From: Torymus aiolomorphi
Lineage: Eukaryota; Arthropoda; Insecta; Hymenoptera; Torymidae
DNA length: 64,000 bases
NCBI GenBank assembly: GCA_036365515.1
Contig: CM070875.1
Coordinates: forward strand, 93,540,628 to 93,604,627
Reading direction: 5' to 3'
The number at the start of each line of letters is the position of its first letter. Within the stretch, counting starts at the first letter, position 1. Positions 1 to 8,000 of this stretch are shown piece after piece. Below the pieces are notes generated by a model. It saw only the letters and a program-made list of their open reading frames with translations, was not told where the DNA came from and did no database searches. The position numbers were made by a program, and so were the translations under genes.

Positions 1-50
1 CGCTGGCCTGTGGCTTGTTGGGATTTTCCCCCACTAGCCATCCCGTTACA
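1..50 (+). repeat. 5' LTR, last 50 bp only
   Basis: Identical to the last 50 bases of the 3' LTR (7951-8000). It ends in GTTACA, the inverted complement of the TGTAAC that opens the 3' LTR. The rest of this LTR lies left of the window. Confidence 0.95.
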
Positions 51-52
51 AC

Positions 53-64
53 TGGCGCCCAACG
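53..64 (+). other. Primer binding site, tRNA-Lys type
   Basis: TGGCGCCCAACG starts two bases after the LTR end. It is complementary to the CCA end of an insect tRNA-Lys (known to end ..GTTGGGCGCCA), the primer used by many Gypsy elements. This marks the start of minus-strand DNA synthesis and confirms plus orientation. Confidence 0.85.
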
Positions 65-1023
65 TTTTGGGGGTGGAGAAGGACCTGCGACGCGTACGTG
101 ATTCGCGGCGAAGCTTGGCGCGAAGAAGCTCAGCAGCGTAGCTGAGCGTAAGCTGCAAACAAAGGCTCTTCGTGCCGCAGCTCGTAGGCGCGTGTGTGCG
201 TGTGCGTGACACAGCCGTGCTGTTGCGAGAGTGCGGTCGAGAGGTTAGGCGTGCGATAGCCAATAACCCTCGACCTAGTGTGCCGACGAGGAGAGATATT
301 GATCGCGGAATTTTTGGAGCGTTGAGGAATTATTGTTAACAATTAAAGTTTTTTAATAACAATTAATTTTTTAACGACAAAAAATTTTTTTTTTTTTTTT
401 TTTTTTTAGCGATAATTAATTTTTTTAATTAATTTTTTTTCTCGTCTCGAAAATTTTTTTTTCTCGTCCTCTCGTATTTCCGATACGAATTATTTTTTTT
501 TGGGCGAAAAATAAAATTTTTTTTTCTTTTATCGTGCAGTTAGAAGAAGATCGAGAGAAAGTCGGCAAGCACTCTCGGAACAAAAAGTTGACTGTGCGCC
601 CGAGTAAAAACTCGAGCGCAAAAATCCCCTCGAACTTAAAAATTGTTTTTATTTTTTTTTTAGGTGAAAATTGTATTTATTTTTTTGTGTTTTTGGTGAT
701 TTTGTCCGTTTTGACACATATATATATAATTTTTTTCACATATATTTATTTTAAAATTACAAGTGCGAGTAGTGGAGCGTAATTAATTACAAATCGTAAT
801 TAATTACAGAAATAGCTTTTATTTTTTTTTAGAGCCGCATACGGGAAATCCTCGTACATTATCGAGGTTAAGAGCAACCGCCATAGCTCTTAGAAAGTAA
901 CCCGGGTTCGCGTTGAAAAAGCTAGCTCACGGGTTGAAAAGGCAAACTCTCTCTGCCATCAATCAGGATACTACTCGCGCTAGTAAAATAAGTTCGTGGG
1001 GAAGCGCACAGCCAATTGACACC
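65..1023 (+). other. Untranslated leader of the Gypsy element, T-rich
   Basis: There is no supportable gene between the primer site and the gag ATG. The stretch 350-840 is very AT-rich, with long T tracts near 386-408, 425-520 and 649-661. A pyrimidine tract ending in AG at 831-832 (ten T's before the AG) would make a good 3' splice site. It could pair with the GTAAGT donor found in the LTR at 7425-7430, whose 5' LTR copy would lie upstream of the window. The short ORF at 534-782 starts with GTG, has low-complexity content and is not credible. Confidence 0.6.
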
Positions 1024-3339
1024 ATGGCCCGATCGTCGCAATTTGCGGAATCTGCGATACTCAATTGGGCGTATACACAGCCCGAAGAGGAAATTATCGA
1101 GGCCATGCAAGCCCTTGGTCTGCAGCAGTCAGATCTGCAATCAGTGAATATGCTGACAACGATCAAGTGGCTTATGGGCGATTACAGTGCCGCCGATTTT
1201 GTGCCAGAGCCGGAGCTGTCGGAGAAGCAAGCGTTTGCTAAACGCGAGCAGTCCCGAAGGGCGTTCATCGACTTAACGTTGATGAACAAGTCTGGGTCGA
1301 CTATTGTGGATCCCAATACTGATCCAGACCAACCGCACCCGTTCATTACGCTCCTTGATGACCCGATAGTGATGCAAAAACTCTCGGAGTCTCGGAGGAT
1401 GAACGCTCCACAACAAGCACATAATGCAGTGGTGGAGCCAGCGAATGAGGCAAACGGCCAGGAGGGTTCCGGGACAGAGATATTGAGCTCTGCAGCACCC
1501 ACCGGGACATCTCCAGCCGAAGCCGAGGGACAGCTCCAACAGCAACAGCTTCAACAGCAACAACTGCAGCAGCAGCAAATGCAGCAGCAGCAAATGCAGC
1601 AGCAGCAAATGCAGCAGCAGCAACTGCAACAGCAGCAAATGCAGCAGCAGCAAATGCAGCAGCAACAAATGCAACAGCAGCAGCAGATGGAGCAGCAGCG
1701 ACGGCAGCAACAGCAACAGCAGCAGGAGCAGCAGCGGCAGCAACAGCGAAAGCATCAAGAGCAGCAGCGACAGCAGGCGTTGCTAGAAGAGCAGCGCAGG
1801 CAACGACAATTCCGGCGGAGTCAAGAACAAGAGTCGTTGTCGGCACAAAATGGGCAGCACGCGTTCTGGCAGCAAACGCGAAGTCCACCGCAGCCACAGA
1901 GTTTTGAGTGGCCAAGTGCGGGGGAACAGCGTACCGCAGGGATTGCTGTGGGAGATAACGTAGTCTCAGAACAGCTGCTGTCGGTGATCCATAGACTCGT
2001 CAAAGAGGTGGAAGAGCTCAAAGAGAGTGTGCGAATACTCCAAGAAGCTCGACACCCACCCTCAAGCACGCGCTTGGAGGGAGTCCAACTACCGAGTGCG
2101 GGCAGGGGACGAGGATCACCACATGTGAACTTTCAGGACACGTTCACATATGTGAATTTTGACAGCAGCAGCCCCAATACTGAATCGCCAAGGGACGCTA
2201 GGAGGAATAGCGGAAGAAATCCTACACAGCGTCAGGCGGGGGTGAGCGCTACACTGGACCAGTCTACGAGGCAGACGTACGTGCCTCAACAGACGAACCG
2301 TGATGTTGGCCAAATCGTAAGGAAATGGCACATCAAGTTCTCTGGGTCCTTGAAGGAGCAGAGCGTCGAGTTATTCCTCACGAGAGTAGAGGAATGTCGA
2401 GCTCTAGCAAATCTGACGTACGACAAAGTACTCTCGTCATTGTCAGAGCTCCTGAGTGGAGTAGCGGCCACCTGGTATAGGAGTAACCGTCATACGTGGC
2501 GATCTTGGCAAGACTTCCAAGAGGCCATAATACACATGTATGGCGGTGACAGGGGCCATCAACAGCGAATCCTAGCGGAGATAAACGCGAGGACTCAAGG
2601 CAGAAACGAACTCACGAGAGATTATGTAGTGAATCTGCAAGCCTTGATTCTCAAGTTAGTTCCGGTGCCTAGCATGCCCCAACAATTGGACATGTTGCAC
2701 CGGAACATGCGGCCAGAACTACAAAAAATGGTGATGCGTAATCAAATTACGGATTACCGAGGGCTCCTGGATTTAGCACGGGAGGCCGAATTAGCGCTCG
2801 CGGCAGATAAGGTGTATCACTCGCCACCACCGCCAGAGCGCACTTACTTGCCAGAGTTTGCCTACGTACCTACAGAGCCAACCACGGATCAGCGGAAAAA
2901 GCAGAATCCAGGAGTGGCGGCGATGGGGCAACAACAGCAGGAGCCTCGAGAAAGCCTCGAGGCTATGTTCCGTCGGGTGATGGCCGAGTGTTTGTCAAGC
3001 TTGACAAAGAAAGGCACCGACGGAAATAGTGGGCAAACGCCAAACCCACAGTCGTTCAAGAAGCCCAAGAAAAAGAATAATTGGGAGAACAGGCAGCGGG
3101 AAGGCGGGCAAAGTAATAATCAGCCTAGTGGGGGTAGTAGCGCGACCCACCAGGCTAGGCCGCCAAGTCCAAGGAGTAATGGACCTCCACAACGGCCAGA
3201 GTACCGAAGGGGTTACGGCAACGAGCAAAGGGAAGCGACCGCAACCCCAATGCTGCCGGAAACCAGCAGGGAAACGGCCAAGGGGCAGGTAAACACGGCC
3301 ACACGCCCGCCCCCAGCTCACATCAGCGACCGAGGGTAA
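1024..3339 (+). CDS. gag: Gag polyprotein of Gypsy element
   Basis: Structural protein expected to assemble the virus-like particle. The frame is open from 913, but that codon is TTG. The first ATG, at 1024 in the context GACACCATGG, is the better start and gives 771 residues. Residues ~171-255 are a glutamine-rich tract built of QQQQM/QQQQL units. Residues ~434-595 (from KWHIKFSG to AELALAADK) match a retrotransposon capsid domain (Retrotrans_gag), with the typical ATWYR segment. The C-terminus is basic and rich in G, S, P and N. I see no CCHC zinc knuckle in any frame, so RNA binding probably relies on basic residues. The frame ends with TAA at 3337-3339, inside the start of the pol frame. 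Confidence 0.9.
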   Translation: MARSSQFAESAILNWAYTQPEEEIIEAMQALGLQQSDLQSVNMLTTIKWLMGDYSAADFVPEPELSEKQAFAKREQSRRAFIDLTLMNKSGSTIVDPNTDPDQPHPFITLLDDPIVMQKLSESRRMNAPQQAHNAVVEPANEANGQEGSGTEILSSAAPTGTSPAEAEGQLQQQQLQQQQLQQQQMQQQQMQQQQMQQQQLQQQQMQQQQMQQQQMQQQQQMEQQRRQQQQQQQEQQRQQQRKHQEQQRQQALLEEQRRQRQFRRSQEQESLSAQNGQHAFWQQTRSPPQPQSFEWPSAGEQRTAGIAVGDNVVSEQLLSVIHRLVKEVEELKESVRILQEARHPPSSTRLEGVQLPSAGRGRGSPHVNFQDTFTYVNFDSSSPNTESPRDARRNSGRNPTQRQAGVSATLDQSTRQTYVPQQTNRDVGQIVRKWHIKFSGSLKEQSVELFLTRVEECRALANLTYDKVLSSLSELLSGVAATWYRSNRHTWRSWQDFQEAIIHMYGGDRGHQQRILAEINARTQGRNELTRDYVVNLQALILKLVPVPSMPQQLDMLHRNMRPELQKMVMRNQITDYRGLLDLAREAELALAADKVYHSPPPPERTYLPEFAYVPTEPTTDQRKKQNPGVAAMGQQQQEPRESLEAMFRRVMAECLSSLTKKGTDGNSGQTPNPQSFKKPKKKNNWENRQREGGQSNNQPSGGSSATHQARPPSPRSNGPPQRPEYRRGYGNEQREATATPMLPETSRETAKGQVNTATRPPPAHISDRG

Positions 3340-6300
3340 CTCGGTCCAATTGCCTGAAGGAGAGAGCGAAGAAGTGCCCGCGACTCAGCAGAACGAAGAT
3401 AACCAGGAAACATGCTCGCGATGGTGGCTTCAAGTAGGTGTAGCCGGCTACAGGCTACGGGCACTCTTCGATACTGGAGCTTCCTGGACTGGGATGAATT
3501 CCATCGGCTTACAGCTCGCTACAGCCTGTGGAAAAGAATTAATCCCGGCCAGCGGCCTAACGGCACGGGTAGCTAATGGGCAGAGCATAGCAGTGGTTGG
3601 CTATGTGTATCTACCCATGGTCGTGGCAGGCGTGTGCAAGGATGTGCGCGTTGCAATCATGCCAGACCTAGACACGGAGTGCTACTTGGGGGTGAACTTC
3701 ATTAAGAAGTTTAGCGCCGTCTTAGACCCCACTGACAATACGCTGCATCTCAAAGATGATGAGGCAAGCGTAAAGTTAGAAGTAGCCTCCATAACCGCCA
3801 ATAATACCGTGTCCGTATCAGCTATAGGGTTGGCGGACCCAACAGAAGAGCAGCGCAAAGAAGCGGAAGCTTTAGTAGCTGAGCTGATGGGAAACGGCCT
3901 GGCACCATTAGGGTGTACTTCGTGGGTTGAGCATGCAGTAGACGTCGGCTCCACAAGACCCATAAAACAGAAGTACTACCCAGTATCTCGAAAACTCGAG
4001 GAAGAGATGCACAAGCAGGTGGAGGAAATGCTACTCGCGGGTATAATAGAACCTTCGACAAGCGGCTGGTCAAGCCCTGTGGTAATGGTACGCAAGTCCA
4101 ACGGGAAGTTCCGTTTCTGTGTGGACTTCAGAAAAGTGAACGCAGCGTCAAGGCCAGACGCATACCCGTTACCATACATGGAGAGTATCTTAAGCAAACT
4201 GCAGAAAGCGCGATACATATCCACGTTGGATTTAAGTAGTGCGTACCACCAAATACCACTAAATCCGGAGTCCAAAGAGACTACGGCCTTCACCGTGCCA
4301 GGCAAAGGGTTATTTCAATTTACAAGAATGCCCTACGGTCTTTCGTATGCCGGAGCGTCCTTCCAGAGGCTGATTGACAAAGTCATCGGCCCCGAACTCG
4401 AACCTTTTGCTTACTCGTATCTCGATGACATAATAATAGTCACAGAAACATTCGAGGAGCATAAAGAGGTTCTAAAAAGAGTTCTAGATAGGATAAAGGA
4501 CGCGGGCCTCACAATAAATCGCGAGAAGAGTGTCTTCTGTCGCGATGAGGTCCAATATCTCGGGGTCATAGTAAATAGGGATGGTTTTAAACCAGACCCC
4601 GAGAAAATAAAGCCCATTATGGAATATCCGGTGCCGAAAAACCTCCGTCAGCTGAGACGCTTCCTAGGAATGGCCTCGTGGTATAGAAAGTTTTTATCAA
4701 ACTTCGCCACAATTGCTGAACCACTGACCGAACTAACGAAAAAGGATCGGAAATACGAGTGGTCAACGGCACAAGAAGAGGCCTTCCAAAAGCTAAAAGC
4801 GCTAGTTGCTTCTGCACCGATTCTCCACAGACCGGTATCTAACGCACAGTTCGTGGTGCAAACTGATGCGAGCGATACAGGACTTGGAGCGGTGCTATAC
4901 CAGATAATAGACGGCAACGAAAGAGTCCTAGAGTTCGCTAGTCGAACTCTGAGCGCGGCCGAGAAGAATTATAGCGTGACGGAACGAGAGTGTCTAGCAA
5001 TTCTCTGGGCAATCAAAAAGTTCCGTCCGTATATAGAGGCCTATGACTTCAAGGTCATCACGGATCATAGCAGCTTGAAGTGGCTCCGTGATCTCCGAAA
5101 CCCATCAGGCAGGTTAGCAAGATGGGCTTTGGAACTACAAAACCACAGTTTCACAGTCGAACACCGAAAGGGCTCTTTGAACAATGTCCCAGATGCCCTT
5201 TCGCGGATGTTCGAGGAAGAGGAGCCAGCGGTCGCCGCGTTAGAGCTCGAACGCGATACAAACGACCAATGGTACCTCGAAATTGTGAAAGAGGTTCAAC
5301 AGCGGCCGCGAGACTTCCCACGTTCAAGCTGGCGGGGGAGACTGTACAAGTACGAACCTGATGAAGTCATAGACGAGTCTCTCGGCGACGATGATGCATG
5401 GAAGTTAGCAGTACCTCACGAAAAGCGACGCGAAGTACTGAGAGAATGCCATGACTTTCCAACTGCTGGGCACTTGGGCCGCGAGAAAACGCTAGAAAGA
5501 GTAAAGCGGAAGTATTATTGGCCACACATGTCTCGTGATGTAGCCAGATACGTGAGCCAGTGCCAAATTTGCCAGCAGTGCAAAGTCGAACAGCGCGCTC
5601 CAACAGGATTCATGGGACGCCGAATTACAGAGCGTCCATGGCAAATCGTGGCCAGCGACATTATGGGGCCCCTCCCAAAAACCACGCACGGCCACGAATA
5701 CATTCTCATATTCCAGGACTTGTTCACACGCTGGATTGAAGTAATTCCGATAAAAAGGGCAGATGGTAAATCGGTAATTAAGGGACTCAACGAGCGAGTA
5801 TGTCTGCGATTCGGAGTCCCGGAGGTGTTTCTCTCAGACAATGGGACTGAATTTAAAAATGCACCATTAGAGGCATTCTTAAAGGAGAGAAATGTGCATC
5901 ACACGTTTACACCTCCGTATCATCCTCAAGCCAATCCTGTCGAGCGTGTGAATCGAACGGTGAAGACAATGATTATGTCTTACGCAGAGGAAAATCACCG
6001 GTCCTGGGATGAGAAACTGAATGAGCTGGCGTTCGCGTACAATACTGCCGAACACAGCTCCACAAAGATAAGTCCTGCCATGCTCATTTACGGCCGACAA
6101 CCCGACCCACCGAAGACACTAAGGCGGGAGGAAGACAGGTTAGCCGAAGAGCAAGGGCAGCAAGAGGCGATAAACAATTGGGTGGTACGTATGGACAAGC
6201 TCCGCGAAGTGCACGTTCGGGCGGCGGCCGACGCGCAAGCGGAGCAGGCGAGACAAGCCAAATATTATGACGCTCATCGTCGACCTCCACAATTCTGTCT

Positions 6301-6601
6301 AGGCTATCGTGTATGGAGAGAGAATAAGGTACTATCCTCAGCAGCTGAGGGGATTTCTGCCAAATTAGCCCCGAAGTACGCGGGGCCCTACACGATTGTG
6401 AATATTCTAGGCGAAAACACCTATGAGATCCAAGGTGAGGATGGTCGAACGATACGTCCCGTCCATGCGCAGCAACTCAAGAGATACGTCTCAGCAGAAG
6501 TAGCCCAGGCGCTACCAGCGAGGGACTCTTCAGCCGAACGTAACACGTCAGAGGGCCACAGAGTTAGCCAGGGGAATGTACAGCCTCGGGCGACGGCTTA
6601 A
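3293..6601 (+). CDS. pol: Pol polyprotein: protease, RT, RNase H, integrase
   Basis: The frame is open from 3293 and lies +1 to gag, overlapping it by 47 nt. There is no early ATG, so it is probably made as a Gag-Pol fusion. The protease shows DTGA at 3470-3481. RT has YLDD at 4418-4429, with LDLSSAYHQIPL upstream. RNase H starts at TDASDTGLGAVL (Asp codon 4865). Integrase has an HHCC zinc region (HDFPTAGH, CQICQQC) and catalytic Asp at 5657, Asp at 5837 and Glu at 5942, a D,D(35)E spacing. A GPY/F-type module (GPYTIVNILGENTYEI) lies near the C-terminus, and no chromodomain is seen. The ~1100 uninterrupted residues suggest an active or very young copy. Confidence 0.95.
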   Translation, partial: TRPHARPQLTSATEGNSVQLPEGESEEVPATQQNEDNQETCSRWWLQVGVAGYRLRALFDTGASWTGMNSIGLQLATACGKELIPASGLTARVANGQSIAVVGYVYLPMVVAGVCKDVRVAIMPDLDTECYLGVNFIKKFSAVLDPTDNTLHLKDDEASVKLEVASITANNTVSVSAIGLADPTEEQRKEAEALVAELMGNGLAPLGCTSWVEHAVDVGSTRPIKQKYYPVSRKLEEEMHKQVEEMLLAGIIEPSTSGWSSPVVMVRKSNGKFRFCVDFRKVNAASRPDAYPLPYMESILSKLQKARYISTLDLSSAYHQIPLNPESKETTAFTVPGKGLFQFTRMPYGLSYAGASFQRLIDKVIGPELEPFAYSYLDDIIIVTETFEEHKEVLKRVLDRIKDAGLTINREKSVFCRDEVQYLGVIVNRDGFKPDPEKIKPIMEYPVPKNLRQLRRFLGMASWYRKFLSNFATIAEPLTELTKKDRKYEWSTAQEEAFQKLKALVASAPILHRPVSNAQFVVQTDASDTGLGAVLYQIIDGNERVLEFASRTLSAAEKNYSVTERECLAILWAIKKFRPYIEAYDFKVITDHSSLKWLRDLRNPSGRLARWALELQNHSFTVEHRKGSLNNVPDALSRMFEEEEPAVAALELERDTNDQWYLEIVKEVQQRPRDFPRSSWRGRLYKYEPDEVIDESLGDDDAWKLAVPHEKRREVLRECHDFPTAGHLGREKTLERVKRKYYWPHMSRDVARYVSQCQICQQCKVEQRAPTGFMGRRITERPWQIVASDIMGPLPKTTHGHEYILIFQDLFTRWIEVIPIKRADGKSVIKGLNERVCLRFGVPEVFLSDNGTEFKNAPLEAFLKERNVHHTFTPPYHPQANPVERVNRTVKTMIMSYAEENHRSWDEKLNELAFAYNTAEHSSTKISPAMLIYGRQPDPPKTLRREEDRLAEEQGQQEAINNWVVRMDKLREVHVRAAADAQAEQARQAKYYDAHRRPPQFCLGYRVWRENKVLSSAAEGISAKLAPKYAGPYTIVNILGENTYEIQGEDGRTIRPVHAQQLKRYVSAEVAQALPARDSSAERNTSEGHRVSQGNVQPRATA

Positions 6602-6800
6602 GAGGCGCGGTCCACCTCGTAAGACCGCGCTATTAGTTAGGCCAGGAAAGCGTGCGAGCGATGGCCGGCCTATGCGTGTGGCCGGTCCAACAGAACCCAA
6701 GCGAGGCCCAGGGAGGCCAAAGGGTTCGAAGAAGAAGCCCGTACCTGCTGATGCCGGACTAATTAGTCCTCGTAGAACCCGAGCGTATAAAAAGCAATAA
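6576..6800 (+). CDS. Small AT-hook protein ORF overlapping the pol end
   Basis: A 74-residue ORF starts at ATG 6576, overlaps the last 26 nt of pol in the +1 frame and ends with TAA at 6798-6800. It is very basic and carries an AT-hook-like core, RGPGRPKGSKKK, near residues 43-54, followed by a second basic patch (RRTRAYKKQ). AT-hooks bind the minor groove of AT-rich DNA. It could be a separate protein or, through a +1 shift, a C-terminal extension of integrase that helps target AT-rich chromatin. The role is inferred; the motif is seen directly. Confidence 0.6.
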   Translation: MYSLGRRLKRRGPPRKTALLVRPGKRASDGRPMRVAGPTEPKRGPGRPKGSKKKPVPADAGLISPRRTRAYKKQ

Positions 6801-6933
6801 TTGTGCCGTCCGACTTGTGTCGTACGTATTAACCTGTGTTCGTCCTAATCATTACTACCATATTAGTAGGTACGACGACGGCCATGATTAGCAGAGCTGC
6901 TCACGGTCCCCTAAGCAGCGTCTGGCGGGGGGG
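6801..6933 (+). other. 3' untranslated region and polypurine tract
   Basis: Short non-coding stretch after the AT-hook ORF. A run of seven G's (6927-6933, preceded by GGC) directly abuts the LTR start TGTAAC and is the likely plus-strand primer. Confidence 0.75.
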
Positions 6934-8000
6934 TGTAACGCGTGTCTAGCCGCGATTCTAATCTACCGCGCGAAGGTAGTGAGCGCGCGCGCGCAACTCC
7001 TGCGCAGCCGAATCGAGGCGCGCCGCGCGTAGCGAATCGGTCTCGCGACGCGTAAAATGCCCGTCATCCGTCGCGAAGCTGCTAACCTGTTCCCGCGAGA
7101 AAAGGGAGCGATATTCGTGTCCGCCATCGCGCGTAAAACATCTCCTCCGTGTCTCTCCTGTTTTTACTTGTCCGCGCCGTCCTATCGTACTTTGTGAGAC
7201 CCCGCGAGTGTAGTGGAGGCGCCGTATATAGTGAACGTGCGAAAGAGAGACAGAGAGAGCTGTCCCGAGCCGCGTGAGCCGCACGAGACTGTGAGCAACG
7301 AGCCGGCAGCCAACCCGCCTGCCGACACGATACAGCGAGCAAGAGAGAGAGAAAGAGAGCGCAACTGCTGTGCGAGCGACAGGGAGCGAGAGAGAGTCGA
7401 GTGCACCGGCTGCTCCTTCCTAACGTAAGTTTTCTACTCTCCTCTCGCGGGTTTATTGTAAAGGCTCGCACGGAAATCGCCCCGTGCAAGCCTTCTGTGC
7501 CGTGTACGTGGGGTGTGTGTCAGCCCTCCGTACTTTAACACCGCGCGCGAAATTAGCAGCTTCGCCGCGCGCCGTGTAGTTCGCGCGTTTGAATATTAAC
7601 GGTCGCGCGCGAACTAACTCTTTGTACTAATCAGCACTCGCGTCGTGCTTGTAAAGATTAGTGTTTGTGAATATATTGTGATATCTAGTTACTCGTCGCG
7701 TTGTTCTTTACAACCTGTCCTTCTCCCGGATACCGCCGCCTCCGCGGGAAAACGACTCCGCCGGTCGTTTTCATATCTGAGCATAGCGGCCGCGCGCTTT
7801 ACTCGTCGAGCGCGCGCTTTTCACTCAGCGATCCAATTAGTTGGAAAGCGAAGTTCGTGTGCGATCTTCGCGTTGTTTTCGGGATTCCAGGAGCAGATCC
7901 CCGGGCAAGTCATTTTAGTCTGACACCCGCGGCACCGTGTTCTAGGGCATCGCTGGCCTGTGGCTTGTTGGGATTTTCCCCCACTAGCCATCCCGTTACA
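6934..8000 (+). repeat. 3' LTR of the Gypsy element, 1067 bp, complete
   Basis: Begins TGTAACGCG and ends CCCGTTACA, so the termini are inverted TGTAAC/GTTACA. It is GC- and CpG-rich with GA-rich stretches (7240-7400), quite unlike the AT-rich satellite. A TATATA at 7225-7230 is a possible TATA box. GTAAGT at 7425-7430 is a consensus 5' splice donor about 200 bp downstream of it. No AATAAA signal is seen. The ORFs at 7645-8084 start without good context and have no recognisable domain, so they are not annotated. Confidence 0.95.
7425..7430 (+). other. Candidate 5' splice donor in the LTR
   Basis: The sequence AACGTAAGTTTT contains the full GTAAGT donor consensus, downstream of the possible TATA box. 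In the 5' LTR the same site could splice to the acceptor at 831-832, removing the primer site and most of the leader. This is inferred from consensus only. Confidence 0.35.

Larger units (their letters stand above)
1..8000 (+). mobile_element. Ty3/Gypsy LTR retrotransposon, 5' LTR truncated by the window edge
   Basis: The element runs from the tail of its 5' LTR (1-50) through primer site, leader, gag, pol, AT-hook ORF and purine tract to a complete 3' LTR (6934-8000). Bases 1-50 are identical to 7951-8000, which fixes the LTR boundary. The protein order PR-RT-RH-IN places it in Ty3/Gypsy. No env is present. Satellite starts at 8001 immediately after the LTR, so the element sits in the array. 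Its target duplication cannot be confirmed because the left flank lies outside the window. Gag and pol are long and free of internal stops, so the copy could be functional. Confidence 0.95.

Noticed and set aside
534..782. 82-codon ORF in the leader of the Gypsy element.
   Set aside because: GTG start, low-complexity AT-rich content and position in the untranslated leader between primer site and gag.
1273..1915. Minus-strand ORFs of 161 and 189 codons rich in Leu or Ala.
   Set aside because: They are antisense readings of the CAG/CAA repeat that encodes poly-Q in gag.
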